From contig JACZJU010000286.1 in NCBI GenBank assembly GCA_014860395.1, positions 1 through 43,887 on the forward strand: a stretch of 43,887 nucleotides of DNA, given 5' to 3'. Under the pieces are notes generated by a model that was not told the origin of the DNA, ran no database searches, and worked only from the letters and a program-made list of their open reading frames with translations. Below, piece after piece: positions 1 through 8,103 of this stretch. Each line of letters begins with the position of its first letter. The first letter of the stretch is position 1. This DNA comes from Burkholderiales bacterium. Lineage in GTDB: Bacteria > Pseudomonadota > Gammaproteobacteria > Burkholderiales > SG8-39. Both the position numbers and the translations under genes were made by a program.

Positions 1-37
1 GAATTGCCGATACCGCCACGACAAAATGTTTAATCAT
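1..37 (-). CDS. N-terminus of a possible exported protein, cut by the left edge
   Basis: An ATG read leftward from base 37 opens a frame of twelve codons, MIKHFVVAVSAI, before the window ends. The short basic start followed by hydrophobic residues resembles the beginning of a signal peptide. A weak AAGG lies about 8 bases upstream. It would follow the CheY-GcvH gene in the same direction with about 60 bases between, so it could share that transcript. Too little is visible to name a function. Confidence 0.35.
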   Translation of the reverse strand, partial: MIKHFVVAVSAI

Positions 38-99
38 GACTATGCCTTGGAAACAATTCGATTGACGATCGGGGTTGGTGCTGAAGATCCGCCCCGGCT

Positions 100-1260
100 T
101 CACGGCGCGAACGTCTTGGCGAACTCCGCGAAAATTCGCTCGTCCGTTTTCTGTCTTTCGGCTTTGCCGCTTCCCTTGCTCGACGGTTCGATTGGCTGAG
201 TTTCCTTCTCGACCGATTTCACAATCTCGCTGTATTTGTCTATTTCCTCTTTGTACCAGTTGATCGAATCCGCGCCGATCTTCAGCGAGTGCAATTCCTG
301 GGCGAGATTCGACGGCTCTATGCAACACATCCAGCTCAGCTCGAACGGAGTGAGCGCGATCAGTTCGGGGTGCTCGATATGCTCCGTATTTATCAAAGTG
401 ACTTTTCCGCTTATCGGGGACGGGAGATTAATGGAGTGGGAATTGTGCTTAATTGCCAGAAGGGGTTCGCCTTTTTTGACTTCCTTGTTCAATTTTGGCA
501 ATTCAACAGCATCGATTTTGCCGATTATCTTTCTGACAAAATCATCGATTCCTATGCGGGCGGTACCGTTCATTTCCACATTTACCCAAGTGTGGTTTCG
601 GGATATGAAAATTCCCGCGGGTACATTGAACTCGCGCTGCGAGCCGGATTCTTTGGTGGACGGGGTAATCAAGCGTACCGTCGGCTTCATTTGCCGCTCG
701 ATTCGATCTCTGCGCTTAATGAGGGATTTGTTGAAGAAACTGATTAACTCATCTTCGGTAAACGGTTTTTGGACATAATCCATTGCGCCGTACTTCATCG
801 TTTCAACGGCGGTATCAATGGACGCATAGCCGGTTATAACGATCACATCTATGTCGGGACGCAAGTGTTTTACCGCCTTGGTCACTTCCAGTCCGTCCAT
901 TTCCGGCATCTTCAGGTCGGTAAAAACGAAGTCGTAATCGTTCTTTAAAATCAGCCCCAGTGCTTCCCGCCCCTTTTCCACGGTATCGATGCTATAGCCT
1001 GCGACAACGAGAATTTTTCTGAAGCTGTCCAAAATAATCGATTCATCGTCGACGGCCAGAATTCTCGCTTTCGGGTCTTTTACCTCGACTCGTTTCAGCG
1101 TTTTTGCTTCTTCGGAGAAGTCCAGCTTCAATCCAATATCGAGGGCTTCCTCCCGCTCTTTTTTGAGTTTTATTTCTTGTCTTTTTTGGAAATATACGCG
1201 TAGCGAAAAATCGACCAGTATAAAAACAATGATCGTAACTACTACTATTAAGAGAACCAT
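100..1260 (-). CDS. Membrane-anchored response regulator with CheY receiver and GcvH-like domain
   Basis: This 386-residue protein has three parts. Residues 1-20 form a hydrophobic membrane segment. Residues about 65-180 form an intact CheY receiver, with the acidic pair D71-D72, phospho-acceptor D115, T143 and K165. Residues about 210-345 resemble glycine cleavage H protein (HTWV, GTARIGI, PISGKV). Aligned on the PxSG turn, the position of the lipoyl lysine is Ser274, so the domain is probably not lipoylated there. No DNA-binding domain is present. The track start at 1290 is less likely than 1260, where GGAGG stands 6 bases before the ATG. The protein may pass a phosphorylation signal to a membrane partner; the partner is unknown. 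It lies downstream of a haem-type kinase and an NtrC-type regulator. Confidence 0.85.
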   Translation of the reverse strand: MVLLIVVVTIIVFILVDFSLRVYFQKRQEIKLKKEREEALDIGLKLDFSEEAKTLKRVEVKDPKARILAVDDESIILDSFRKILVVAGYSIDTVEKGREALGLILKNDYDFVFTDLKMPEMDGLEVTKAVKHLRPDIDVIVITGYASIDTAVETMKYGAMDYVQKPFTEDELISFFNKSLIKRRDRIERQMKPTVRLITPSTKESGSQREFNVPAGIFISRNHTWVNVEMNGTARIGIDDFVRKIIGKIDAVELPKLNKEVKKGEPLLAIKHNSHSINLPSPISGKVTLINTEHIEHPELIALTPFELSWMCCIEPSNLAQELHSLKIGADSINWYKEEIDKYSEIVKSVEKETQPIEPSSKGSGKAERQKTDERIFAEFAKTFAP

Positions 1261-2063
1261 TTCATGCCTCCGTAAACACTTTGCCGCCAATGAGTTATGG
1301 GATTAAGGGATTTCCGATTCAGTCCAGCGAAATGAGCCGGTGAGCATTAAGCGGTTCATTGGTTGGAGAAGCAGTGCCTGCACGCGCAGCGCGGCTGCGC
1401 AGAATCGCACCTTGATTACCTTTTTTTCTCCGGGAACTTTGCATTTATATTCTCCCAGGGGGATGGGAGAGAATAAGAAAATGAAATAGGGTGATTAAAT
1501 CTTGCGCCCGGCCTTGCACGCCCATTTGATAAATATCAAAAACGATACGGATGCGTCGGATCGCAATTTTGGATGGACTGCATCGCACAAACGGAAGGCG
1601 GTTCGCCGATTTGTGTGGAAATGACGCTAGTCCGCTGCCCGGTGGCAGCAACTTGGCTTTGCAGTGGCGCCGATATTAGGCATCCGCTTCCTGACGACGC
1701 CCTAGCCCCTCAAGGAAATTGCTTCCGCCGGCAGGGAACCCGGCGCAGAGTCCGCCACTGGCCGCCAAATCCCGACGCGCTACCGTAGGGAGCACAATAA
1801 TGTGGCCGGCCCCGCGCATGATCGCGCGGCCGACTCGCGCAACAGGATCGGATTTGCTTTAGTCGATATCTGTTTCGTTTGGCTTCTGTTCTACCTAGCC
1901 ACGGAATCGATCCAGCTCTGCCATGCGGAACCGAAACCCACGAAACGTCCTCGCGCCGGCTTTCGCCGGCCGCGGTACTGGGCTACGGTTCGTTCGCGGC
2001 AACCGAAAGCCGTACCAAGAGAGCGCCTACGACGGGGGCACGCCGGCGCAAATCCTGCAGGCA
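1261..2063. other. Gene-free stretch between two regulator genes
   Basis: About 800 bases hold no convincing gene; the track ORFs here are short and have no recognisable motifs. What can be seen is a perfect FNR-type dyad at 1526-1539, a small hairpin at 1451-1470 (TCTCCCA / TGGGAGA), another at 1384-1400 (GCGCAGC / GCTGCGC), and a GC-rich dyad around 1955-1975. The CheY-GcvH gene probably has its own promoter here, which would leave a 5' leader of over 200 bases. A small RNA cannot be excluded but nothing specific supports one. Confidence 0.5.
1526..1539. promoter_or_regulatory. FNR/CRP-family binding site, perfect FNR dyad
   Basis: TTGAT-AAAT-ATCAA matches the FNR consensus TTGAT-N4-ATCAA at every defined base. 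On the minus strand an AT-rich ATTTAA/TTTAAT at 1494-1500 lies about 35 bases from the dyad centre, close to but not exactly at class II spacing. The CheY-GcvH gene starts at 1260. The dyad suggests oxygen- or NO-responsive control of that gene. Related family members (Anr, Dnr, NnrR) bind nearly the same sequence. Confidence 0.6.
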
Positions 2064-3485
2064 CTACTCAGCTGCGTCCGGATCTTGCTCAGTTCCGCGA
2101 ATGCGGATGTCGTACTTTTTCATCAGCGCCTGAAAGTTCGCGCGCTGCATGCCGGTTTCCTCGGCGCTCCTCGTCACGTTCCAGGCGTTGCGCTTTAACG
2201 CCTCGAGGACGAACAGTTTTTCGATATTTTCGACCGACTTCTCCCGCGCGACTTTCTTGATGCGCTTGAGCTCGTCGCTGGTTCTGGGCACGTCCAGATC
2301 GAGCCGCGGCAGCATGTCGACAATGTTGGTCAGGTGAGCCTGGCGCACGACCTTGTCGGTCGAAAGAATCACGGCGCGGTGTATCGTATTTTCAAGTTCA
2401 CGCACGTTGCCGGGCCAGTCGTAGTGCACCAGCGCGCTCATCGCCCCTTCGGAGAACTCCACCACTTTCTTCCCCAGTTCCTCGTTGAAGACCTTGAGGA
2501 AATGGAAAGCCAGAGGCGGGATGTCATCGCGGCGTTCCCTCAGCGGAGGAATCGGGATCGGAAAGATATTGATGCGGTAGAAAAGGTCCTCGCGGAATGT
2601 CCCCTCGGCCACCATCGCCTTCAGGTCCTTATTGGTGGCGGTGACCAGCCTGAAGTTGGCGCTCTGGGTCCGGGTATCGCCCACCGCCTTGAATTCGCGC
2701 TCCTGGATCACACGCAACAGCTTGGCCTGGGTGGTAAGCGAGATGTTTCCGATTTCGTCCAGGAACAAGGTGCCGCTGTCGGCGACTTCGAACATGCCTT
2801 TCTTATTGGTCACCGCTCCGGTGAAGGAGCCTTTGACGTGGCCAAACATCTCGCTCTCAAGGAGATTTTCGCTGAGTGAGTTGCAATCGACCGCGACGAA
2901 GGGTTTGTCCTTGCGCAGACTGTTGTAATGAATGGCGCGCGCGATCAACTCCTTGCCGGTCCCGCTCTCCCCGGTAAGCATCACAGTGCTGTTGGTCGGC
3001 GCGCATTGTGCGATCAGGCGATACACGTTCTGCATCTGCGGGCTGGAGCCGATGATGTTTTCGAAGCGATACTTGGAACTGACCTCGCTCCTGAGCTCCA
3101 GGTTCTCCTGCAGCAGTTGCCGCCTCTCCAGCGCGCGTTTCACCACGAGCTTGAGTTCGTCCGGATCGAAGGGCTTGGGCAGGTAGTCGAAGGCGCCAAG
3201 CTTCATCGAACGCACCGCGGTCTCGATCTGGGACAGTCCCGTGACCATGATGACATCGACGTCCGGATGCGTCTCCTTTACTCGGCGCAATACCTCCAGG
3301 CCGTCCATTCCGGGCATCATGATATCGAGAATGAGCACGTCAATATGACCCTCGTCGACCTTGCGTAGCGCCTCCATGCCATCCTGGACAGCCTGCACTT
3401 CATAATCGCCGTCATCGCCCAGAATGCGCAGGCAACTCCTTATGACGATCTCTTCGTCATCGACCACCAGTATCCTGGCTTTCAT
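2064..3485 (-). CDS. NtrC-family sigma54-dependent response regulator
   Basis: This 473-residue protein has a receiver (phospho-acceptor D54 in LILDIMMPG, K104 in YLPKPF), then an AAA+ sigma54-activation domain and a C-terminal Fis-type helix-turn-helix (NAWNVTRSAEETGMQR). Walker A is GESGTGKE at about 172-179, and Walker B is GTLFLDEIG. The sigma54-contact loop reads GSFTGA instead of GAFTGA; serine occurs in some active family members, so activity is likely kept. The start overlaps the stop of the upstream haem kinase by 4 bases, so the two are almost certainly a cognate pair. Its target promoters are not evident in the window. It is distinct from the nitrogen regulator NtrC at 8.1-9.5 kb. 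Confidence 0.9.
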   Translation of the reverse strand: MKARILVVDDEEIVIRSCLRILGDDGDYEVQAVQDGMEALRKVDEGHIDVLILDIMMPGMDGLEVLRRVKETHPDVDVIMVTGLSQIETAVRSMKLGAFDYLPKPFDPDELKLVVKRALERRQLLQENLELRSEVSSKYRFENIIGSSPQMQNVYRLIAQCAPTNSTVMLTGESGTGKELIARAIHYNSLRKDKPFVAVDCNSLSENLLESEMFGHVKGSFTGAVTNKKGMFEVADSGTLFLDEIGNISLTTQAKLLRVIQEREFKAVGDTRTQSANFRLVTATNKDLKAMVAEGTFREDLFYRINIFPIPIPPLRERRDDIPPLAFHFLKVFNEELGKKVVEFSEGAMSALVHYDWPGNVRELENTIHRAVILSTDKVVRQAHLTNIVDMLPRLDLDVPRTSDELKRIKKVAREKSVENIEKLFVLEALKRNAWNVTRSAEETGMQRANFQALMKKYDIRIRGTEQDPDAAE

Positions 3486-5110
3486 TGACTGCTCCTGCTG
3501 CTTTGCGCTTCGCCCGCGGGCGGTTCCACGGGGAGATAGATTCTGAAGGTAGACCCCTTGCCGACCACGCTCTCCACCTCGATGGCCCCGCCGTGGGCTC
3601 TGACAATGCCGTGGCTGACCGACAGTCCCAGCCCCGTGCCCTTGCCCACCTCTTTCGAAGTGAAAAACGGATCGAAAATCCGTTTGAGGTTATTCTCCGG
3701 AATGCCGCAGCCGGTATCGATGATCGAAATTTCCACCATGGGCACTGCCCCCACACCGGGTTCGACGCTCTTCGGTTGCGCCAAGCGGTGCGTGCGAACG
3801 GTGATGCTCCCTTCGTGTTCGATTGCATGCTGGGCGTTGACCAGCATATTCATGATCACTTGCTTGATCAAGTCGGCATCCACCCAGACCTGGGGCAGCT
3901 CCGGGTCCAGATCCATCGCAATTTCGATGTCGCGGAAGGACGCAGGCCGTTCGATTATGCGCGCCGTGTCTTCGATGACTTGGTTTAGGTCGGCGAATTT
4001 CTTTTCCGGCGTCTTCTCGCGCGCGAAATCGAGCAGCCTGCGAATAATGGCGGCGCAGCGCTTCGTCTCGCGAATCACCAGATCGAGATCTTCCGCGTCC
4101 GGACTTCCCTCCGGCATCTTTTTTCGCAACAGAGTGGTAAAGGTGAGCACGCCGGTAAGCGGGTTGTTCAGCTCGTGCGCGATTCCCGCGGCAAGCAGCC
4201 CGACCGATGCCAGCTTTTCGGTGCGCGCAGTCTCTGCCTCCGCAATACGCAGTTCCTGGGTACGTTTCTCCACCTTCTGCTCCAGCGTGTGGCCCCATTC
4301 CCGCAGCTCCGCCTGGGAATTTCGCAGCGCCGCAGTCATGGCGTTGAACGAGGCCGCCAACTGGCCGAACTCGTCCGGACTGCGCACCGGGATTGCCTGA
4401 TCCAGATCTCCGGAAGCCAGCCGCTTGGCCCCTGCTTCCAGGTCACGCAGGGGCACATAGACCAGGCGATGCACGAAGAAACCCACGCTGAGCGCGGCAA
4501 TAAGAATGAATCCCAGGGAAAGGGAAGCCATCGAGATCGCGCTGGTTCGCATTTTCCGGTCGATGTCGTCTAGAGAGTAGACGATGTCGAGGACGCCGAG
4601 AACCGGCTGGGCTTTGCTGTGCACATGGCAGTTCGCCGTATAGCACGAGGGTTCGTTGCGAATCACGTCCATGCTGCCGAGCATGCGCCGGTTCCCCGAC
4701 GTGGTGAATATCCGCGAGCGCTGGCTCTGTGGAACCTGCACCAGGGGCGCGTCGCCACGGTGGCAGAGCACGCAAGCCTCGGCCTTGCGGTCCACTTTCA
4801 GCCCGAGTTCGGGCAGGAAGGTGGAGTGAATAATGGTGCCGTCCTTGTTTAGTATCCTGACCTTTTCAATACCGCCCTGATTGCCCACATCGCGGATAAT
4901 GCTGTCCACATAAGTGGGCTGATTCGTAAGCATGGCGAAGCGGGTGCTGTTCTTGATTACATCGGATATCTGCGCAACGTGGTCCACGGCTTCACGCATC
5001 AGCTCGTCGCGCTGATGCCGCACTACGAGCACGACGAATACCAGCATCGCCAGCGTCAGCGCAATCGCCAGGTAAAAGACTACCTTGAATTTTAGAGTTT
5101 TCGCGCGCAT
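3482..5110 (-). CDS. Sensor histidine kinase with c-type haem motifs in the periplasmic loop
   Basis: This 542-residue kinase has one membrane segment at about 8-30 and another at about 193-214, enclosing a periplasmic sensor loop. The loop carries CVLCH at 113-117, a standard CX2CH haem c site, and CYTANCH at 156-162, a CX4CH variant. A HAMP domain (about 215-265), a short coiled coil, a HisKA domain (AAGIAHELNNPL, H312) and an HATPase domain (NMLVNAQ, DTGCGIP, GKGTGLGLSV) follow. The layout fits a redox, oxygen or NO sensor that phosphorylates the NtrC-type regulator, whose ATG overlaps this stop. An FNR-type dyad lies 147 bases upstream of the start, placed for a class II promoter. The ligand cannot be read from sequence. 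Confidence 0.88.
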   Translation of the reverse strand: MRAKTLKFKVVFYLAIALTLAMLVFVVLVVRHQRDELMREAVDHVAQISDVIKNSTRFAMLTNQPTYVDSIIRDVGNQGGIEKVRILNKDGTIIHSTFLPELGLKVDRKAEACVLCHRGDAPLVQVPQSQRSRIFTTSGNRRMLGSMDVIRNEPSCYTANCHVHSKAQPVLGVLDIVYSLDDIDRKMRTSAISMASLSLGFILIAALSVGFFVHRLVYVPLRDLEAGAKRLASGDLDQAIPVRSPDEFGQLAASFNAMTAALRNSQAELREWGHTLEQKVEKRTQELRIAEAETARTEKLASVGLLAAGIAHELNNPLTGVLTFTTLLRKKMPEGSPDAEDLDLVIRETKRCAAIIRRLLDFAREKTPEKKFADLNQVIEDTARIIERPASFRDIEIAMDLDPELPQVWVDADLIKQVIMNMLVNAQHAIEHEGSITVRTHRLAQPKSVEPGVGAVPMVEISIIDTGCGIPENNLKRIFDPFFTSKEVGKGTGLGLSVSHGIVRAHGGAIEVESVVGKGSTFRIYLPVEPPAGEAQSSRSSQ

Positions 5111-5541
5111 GCAGACGCCTACCCTTGCCTACGATCCAGAAGGGGTCGGCATACATTGTCGCGTCGGAAGAAAACCATGACCAGGGTGCTTAAGGTGTCC
5201 AGATAGCCCGAGTATCCCAGAAATCATGAGGTTAGCAGTTCCGCAATGCTGCAAGTTTGACCGGCATCAAACTCGGGGGCAGGAAACGACCCTCCCGCCG
5301 GTCCGGATGAACTACGGCAGCGACCTGGCCGCCGGCGCAGCGGTTTCGGCGAAAATCCGGCAGCGTCGGCATGCCACGGGTGAGCCCGGTTCCCCCTCTG
5401 GGCTGGCGTCAACCTGGCGGCGCGGATAAACTCGACCCCGCCCATCTTGCCCAGGCAGAGCGGCCGCTGGTGCAACCCGGAAACACGCCGGTTGCACGCT
5501 GCGGACACAACATACCGGCTATACAAAGAGATAAAGCGCAC
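5111..5541. other. Gene-free divergent promoter region
   Basis: About 430 bases separate the divergent haem-kinase and exonuclease III genes. An FNR-type dyad with a well-spaced minus-strand -10 element sits at 5229-5270. The track ORF that extends exonuclease III upstream, and the long minus ORF 5224-6009, lack recognisable protein features and are treated as shadows. Nothing else is recognised. Confidence 0.5.
5229..5270 (-). promoter_or_regulatory. Candidate FNR-type class II promoter for the haem-kinase operon
   Basis: TTGAC-CGGC-ATCAA at 5257-5270 differs from the FNR consensus by one base and equals a common Dnr/NnrR variant. On the minus strand TAACCT, a fair -10 element, is centred 32 bases downstream. 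That puts the dyad at about -41.5, the standard class II position. The kinase ATG at 5110 would follow a leader of about 110 bases. Confidence 0.5.
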
Positions 5542-6309
5542 ATGCGGATCGCAAGCTGGAACGTCAACTCGCTCAAGGTGCGCCTGCCTCAGGTTTTGGA
5601 CTGGCTGGCCAGGCACCAGCCGGACGCGTTGTGCCTGCAGGAACTCAAGCTCGAGGACGCCAATTTTCCAAAGGCCGAAATCGAGGCTGCGGGCTACTTC
5701 GCAGCCTATTACGGCCAGAAGACTTATAACGGTGTGGCGATTCTCAGCCGCAAGCCAGCGAAAGATGTCGCGTGCGGCATAGCAGGATTCGAGGACCCGC
5801 AACGCCGAGTGATCAGCGCCGACGTCGATGGCGTGCGCCTGGTCTGCGCTTATGTGCCCAACGGCCAGAGCCTCGATTCGGACAAGTACCGCTACAAACT
5901 CGGCTGGCTGAAGGCGTTCTCCGCCTGGCTCGAACGCGAATTGGCTCAGCATACGCGGCTTGCGGTGCTGGGCGATTACAACATCGCGCCTGAGGACCGC
6001 GACGTGCACGATCCGAAGGCCTGGGAAGGCAAGGTCTTGGTGAGCCCGTTGGAACGTGATGCATTCGGCCGCCTGAAGGCGCTCGGCTTAACTGACAGTT
6101 TCCGTATGTTCGAGCAGCCGGAAAAATCGTACACGTGGTGGGATTACCGCACGAACGGCTTCAAGCGAAATCTTGGCCTGCGCATCGATCACATCCTGCT
6201 CAGCACGAGCCTCGCGGCAACCTGCACCGGTTGCACGATCGACCTCGAACCGCGCCGGCACGAACGGCCCTCGGATCATGCTCCGGTGGTTGCGGAGCTC
6301 GCAACCTAA
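5542..6309 (+). CDS. xthA: Exonuclease III, AP endonuclease
   Basis: This 255-residue enzyme belongs to the Mg-dependent ExoIII/APE family that cleaves DNA at abasic sites in base excision repair. Visible motifs are the N-terminal IASWNVNSLKVRL, CLQELK with the metal-binding Glu, LGDYNIAPEDRDVHD, the WWDYR segment and the C-terminal RPSDHAPVV with the catalytic Asp-His. The track frame begins earlier, but homologues start at MRIASWNVN, so I use the ATG at 5542. It is transcribed divergently from the haem kinase and converges on aceB, with a shared terminator just after its stop. Length and motifs are typical. Confidence 0.95.
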   Translation: MRIASWNVNSLKVRLPQVLDWLARHQPDALCLQELKLEDANFPKAEIEAAGYFAAYYGQKTYNGVAILSRKPAKDVACGIAGFEDPQRRVISADVDGVRLVCAYVPNGQSLDSDKYRYKLGWLKAFSAWLERELAQHTRLAVLGDYNIAPEDRDVHDPKAWEGKVLVSPLERDAFGRLKALGLTDSFRMFEQPEKSYTWWDYRTNGFKRNLGLRIDHILLSTSLAATCTGCTIDLEPRRHERPSDHAPVVAELAT

Positions 6310-6312
6310 AAG

Positions 6313-6338
6313 AAAACGCCGGGCAAGCCCGGCGTTTT
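6313..6338. terminator. Bidirectional terminator between xthA and aceB
   Basis: AAAACGCCGGG and CCCGGCGTTTT form a perfect 11-bp stem around a CAAG loop. The stem is GC-rich inside with A/T tails on both sides, so it can end transcription from both converging genes. It lies 4 bases after the xthA stop and about 20 bases after the aceB stop. Confidence 0.85.
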
Positions 6339-6360
6339 ACTATGCCGCTTATGACTGCCC

Positions 6361-7956
6361 TCAGTCGATCAGGTCGTATGCCGGCAGGGTGAGGAATTCG
6401 ACGTAATTGTCGTCCGTGGTGATTTTTTCGAACAGCTCGGCAGCCTGTTCGTATTTGCCCGCGTTCCAGCCCTCTTCGCCCAGTTCAGCCTTCACCTTGG
6501 GCAATTCCTCTGCAAGCAGGGTGCGGAACAGTTCCTTGGTCACCTTGCGACCGTCGTCGAGCACGCCCTTGGGCGAGCGGATCCACTGCCAGATCTGCGA
6601 ACGCGAAATCTCCGCTGTGGCCGCATCCTCCATCAGGTTGTATACCGGCACGCAACCGTTGCCGGCGAGCCAGGCGCCCAGGTACTGGATGCCCACCGAA
6701 ATGTTGTAGCGCAATCCGCCTTCTGTGATCGGCGTTTCCGGCTCGAAGTCGAGCAGCTCCTTCGCTGTGATGTTTACCTCCGGACGCTGCCGGTCGTACT
6801 GGTTGGCTCCGGGCATGTACTGATCGAACACCGCCTTGGCGATAGGCACCAGGCCCGGATGCGCGACCCAAGTGCCGTCGCAGCCGTCAGTCACCTCGCG
6901 CAGCTTGTCCTCGCGCACTTTCGCCATCGCTGCCTCGTTCGCCGCCGGGTCGTTCTTGATCGGTATTTGCGCCGCCATGCCGCCCATCGCGGGCGCGTGC
7001 CGCCGGTGGCAGGTCTTCACCAGGAGCAGCGCATAGGCACGCATGAAGCGCGCTGTCATCCTGACGTGCACCCGATCGGCGAGGCAGAAATCCTTGTGCG
7101 AACGGAATTTCTTGATGCAGGAAAACATGTAGTCCCAGCGGCCGATATTCAAGCCGGCAGAGTGATCGCGCAGCTCCCACAGGATTTCGTCCATTTCAAA
7201 CGAAGCAAGGATAGTCTCGATCAGAACGGTGGCACGGATCGAGCCCTGCGGCACGTCGAGTTCGTACTGCGCCATCACAAAGATATCGTTCCACAGCCGC
7301 GCCTCAAGATACGATTCCAGCTTGGGCAGGTAATAATACGGGCCGGTCCCGCGCTTAAGCAGCTCTTTCGCGTTATGGAAAAAGTAAAGCCCGAAATCGA
7401 ATATGCTGCCCGAAACCGGCTTGCCGTCGATGAGCATGTGCTTTTCGTTCAGATGCCAGCCGCGCGGACGTGCCATCAACACTGCGGTCTTGTCGTTCAG
7501 CTTGTATTTTTTGCCCCCTTGATCGAGGGTGATGGCGCGGCGCACCGCGTCGACGAGGTTGATCTGGCCATCGATCATATTGTGCCAAGTCGGCGTGTCG
7601 GCATCCTCGAAGTCCGCCATGAACACGGAAGCACCGCAGTTGAGCGCGTTGATCACCATCTTGCGCTCGGTAGGGCCGGTGATTTCGACCCGGCGATCGA
7701 GCATGTCGGCGGGTTGGGGCGCGACTGTCCATTCTGAGCTGCGGATGCTCGCGGTCTGCGGCAGGAAGTCCGGCATCTTGCCGGCGTCGAATTCCTTCTG
7801 CCGCGCGGCACGCGCTGCCAGAATTTCCTGGCGGCGGGATTCGAACTTGCGGCATAGTTTAGCCACAAAGGCGACGGCGTCCGGACTCAGGATCTTTGCG
7901 AATTCTGGGGAGATAGGGCCGTGGATTTCCACGCCGCCGGGAAATTTCTCGCTCAT
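6361..7956 (-). CDS. aceB: Malate synthase A
   Basis: This 531-residue enzyme condenses glyoxylate with acetyl-CoA to malate in the glyoxylate bypass. It matches the isoform A family in length and motifs: [13 protein letters not shown], the active-site ARPRGWH, the IRATVLIET strand and the [15 protein letters not shown] region with the catalytic acid. The start at 7956 has GGAG upstream. Isocitrate lyase is not in the window, so the bypass must be completed elsewhere. A well-spaced promoter overlapped by a 12-bp inverted repeat lies just upstream, which suggests regulation by carbon source through an unidentified repressor or activator. Confidence 0.96.
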   Translation of the reverse strand: MSEKFPGGVEIHGPISPEFAKILSPDAVAFVAKLCRKFESRRQEILAARAARQKEFDAGKMPDFLPQTASIRSSEWTVAPQPADMLDRRVEITGPTERKMVINALNCGASVFMADFEDADTPTWHNMIDGQINLVDAVRRAITLDQGGKKYKLNDKTAVLMARPRGWHLNEKHMLIDGKPVSGSIFDFGLYFFHNAKELLKRGTGPYYYLPKLESYLEARLWNDIFVMAQYELDVPQGSIRATVLIETILASFEMDEILWELRDHSAGLNIGRWDYMFSCIKKFRSHKDFCLADRVHVRMTARFMRAYALLLVKTCHRRHAPAMGGMAAQIPIKNDPAANEAAMAKVREDKLREVTDGCDGTWVAHPGLVPIAKAVFDQYMPGANQYDRQRPEVNITAKELLDFEPETPITEGGLRYNISVGIQYLGAWLAGNGCVPVYNLMEDAATAEISRSQIWQWIRSPKGVLDDGRKVTKELFRTLLAEELPKVKAELGEEGWNAGKYEQAAELFEKITTDDNYVEFLTLPAYDLID

Positions 7957-7997
7957 TGGTGGAGCTCCAGGTTACGGTTTACGGAAAAAAGGCGACC

Positions 7998-8026
7998 ATT
8001 TTATGGTCATGCGACGCGTTCCGCAA
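7998..8026 (-). promoter_or_regulatory. Candidate sigma70 promoter of aceB
   Basis: On the minus strand TTGCGG (-35) and TAAAAT (-10) are separated by 17 bases, and the -10 element lies about 42 bases before the aceB ATG. The -35 matches only TTG of the consensus, so an activator may help. The -35 lies inside one arm of the 8016-8055 inverted repeat. Confidence 0.5.
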
Positions 8027-8055
8027 TACGAATATGTTCCCGGATTGCGGAACGC
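8016..8055. repeat. 12-bp inverted repeat over the aceB promoter, likely operator
   Basis: GCGTTCCGCAAT and ATTGCGGAACGC are perfect inverted arms separated by 16 bases. One arm covers the proposed -35 box of aceB. The spacing and position fit two half-sites of a dimeric regulator. The regulator is not identified. As RNA it could also form a hairpin after ntrC, but no T-run follows the repeat directly. Confidence 0.5.
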
Positions 8056-8103
8056 CGGACCACTTGACGAACCGGGTTGCAGCGACGCTCGGGTACGGCT
8101 GCG

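Noticed and set aside
1643-1658. GG-N10-GC match (TGGCAGCAACTTGGCT) suggesting a sigma54 promoter on the plus strand
   Set aside because: No plus-strand gene follows for almost 4 kb, and several consensus bases are missing.
2064-3485. Considered the GSFTGA loop as a sign of an inactive sigma54 activator
   Set aside because: Serine at that position occurs in functional family members, and Walker motifs are intact.
5224-6009. 261-codon minus frame over the xthA promoter and gene
   Set aside because: It overlaps conserved exonuclease III coding and shows no family motifs.
7985-8008. Small hairpin plus T-run read as an ntrC terminator
   Set aside because: The stem is only 6 bp and the same bases form a well-spaced -10 region for aceB, so a promoter is the better reading.
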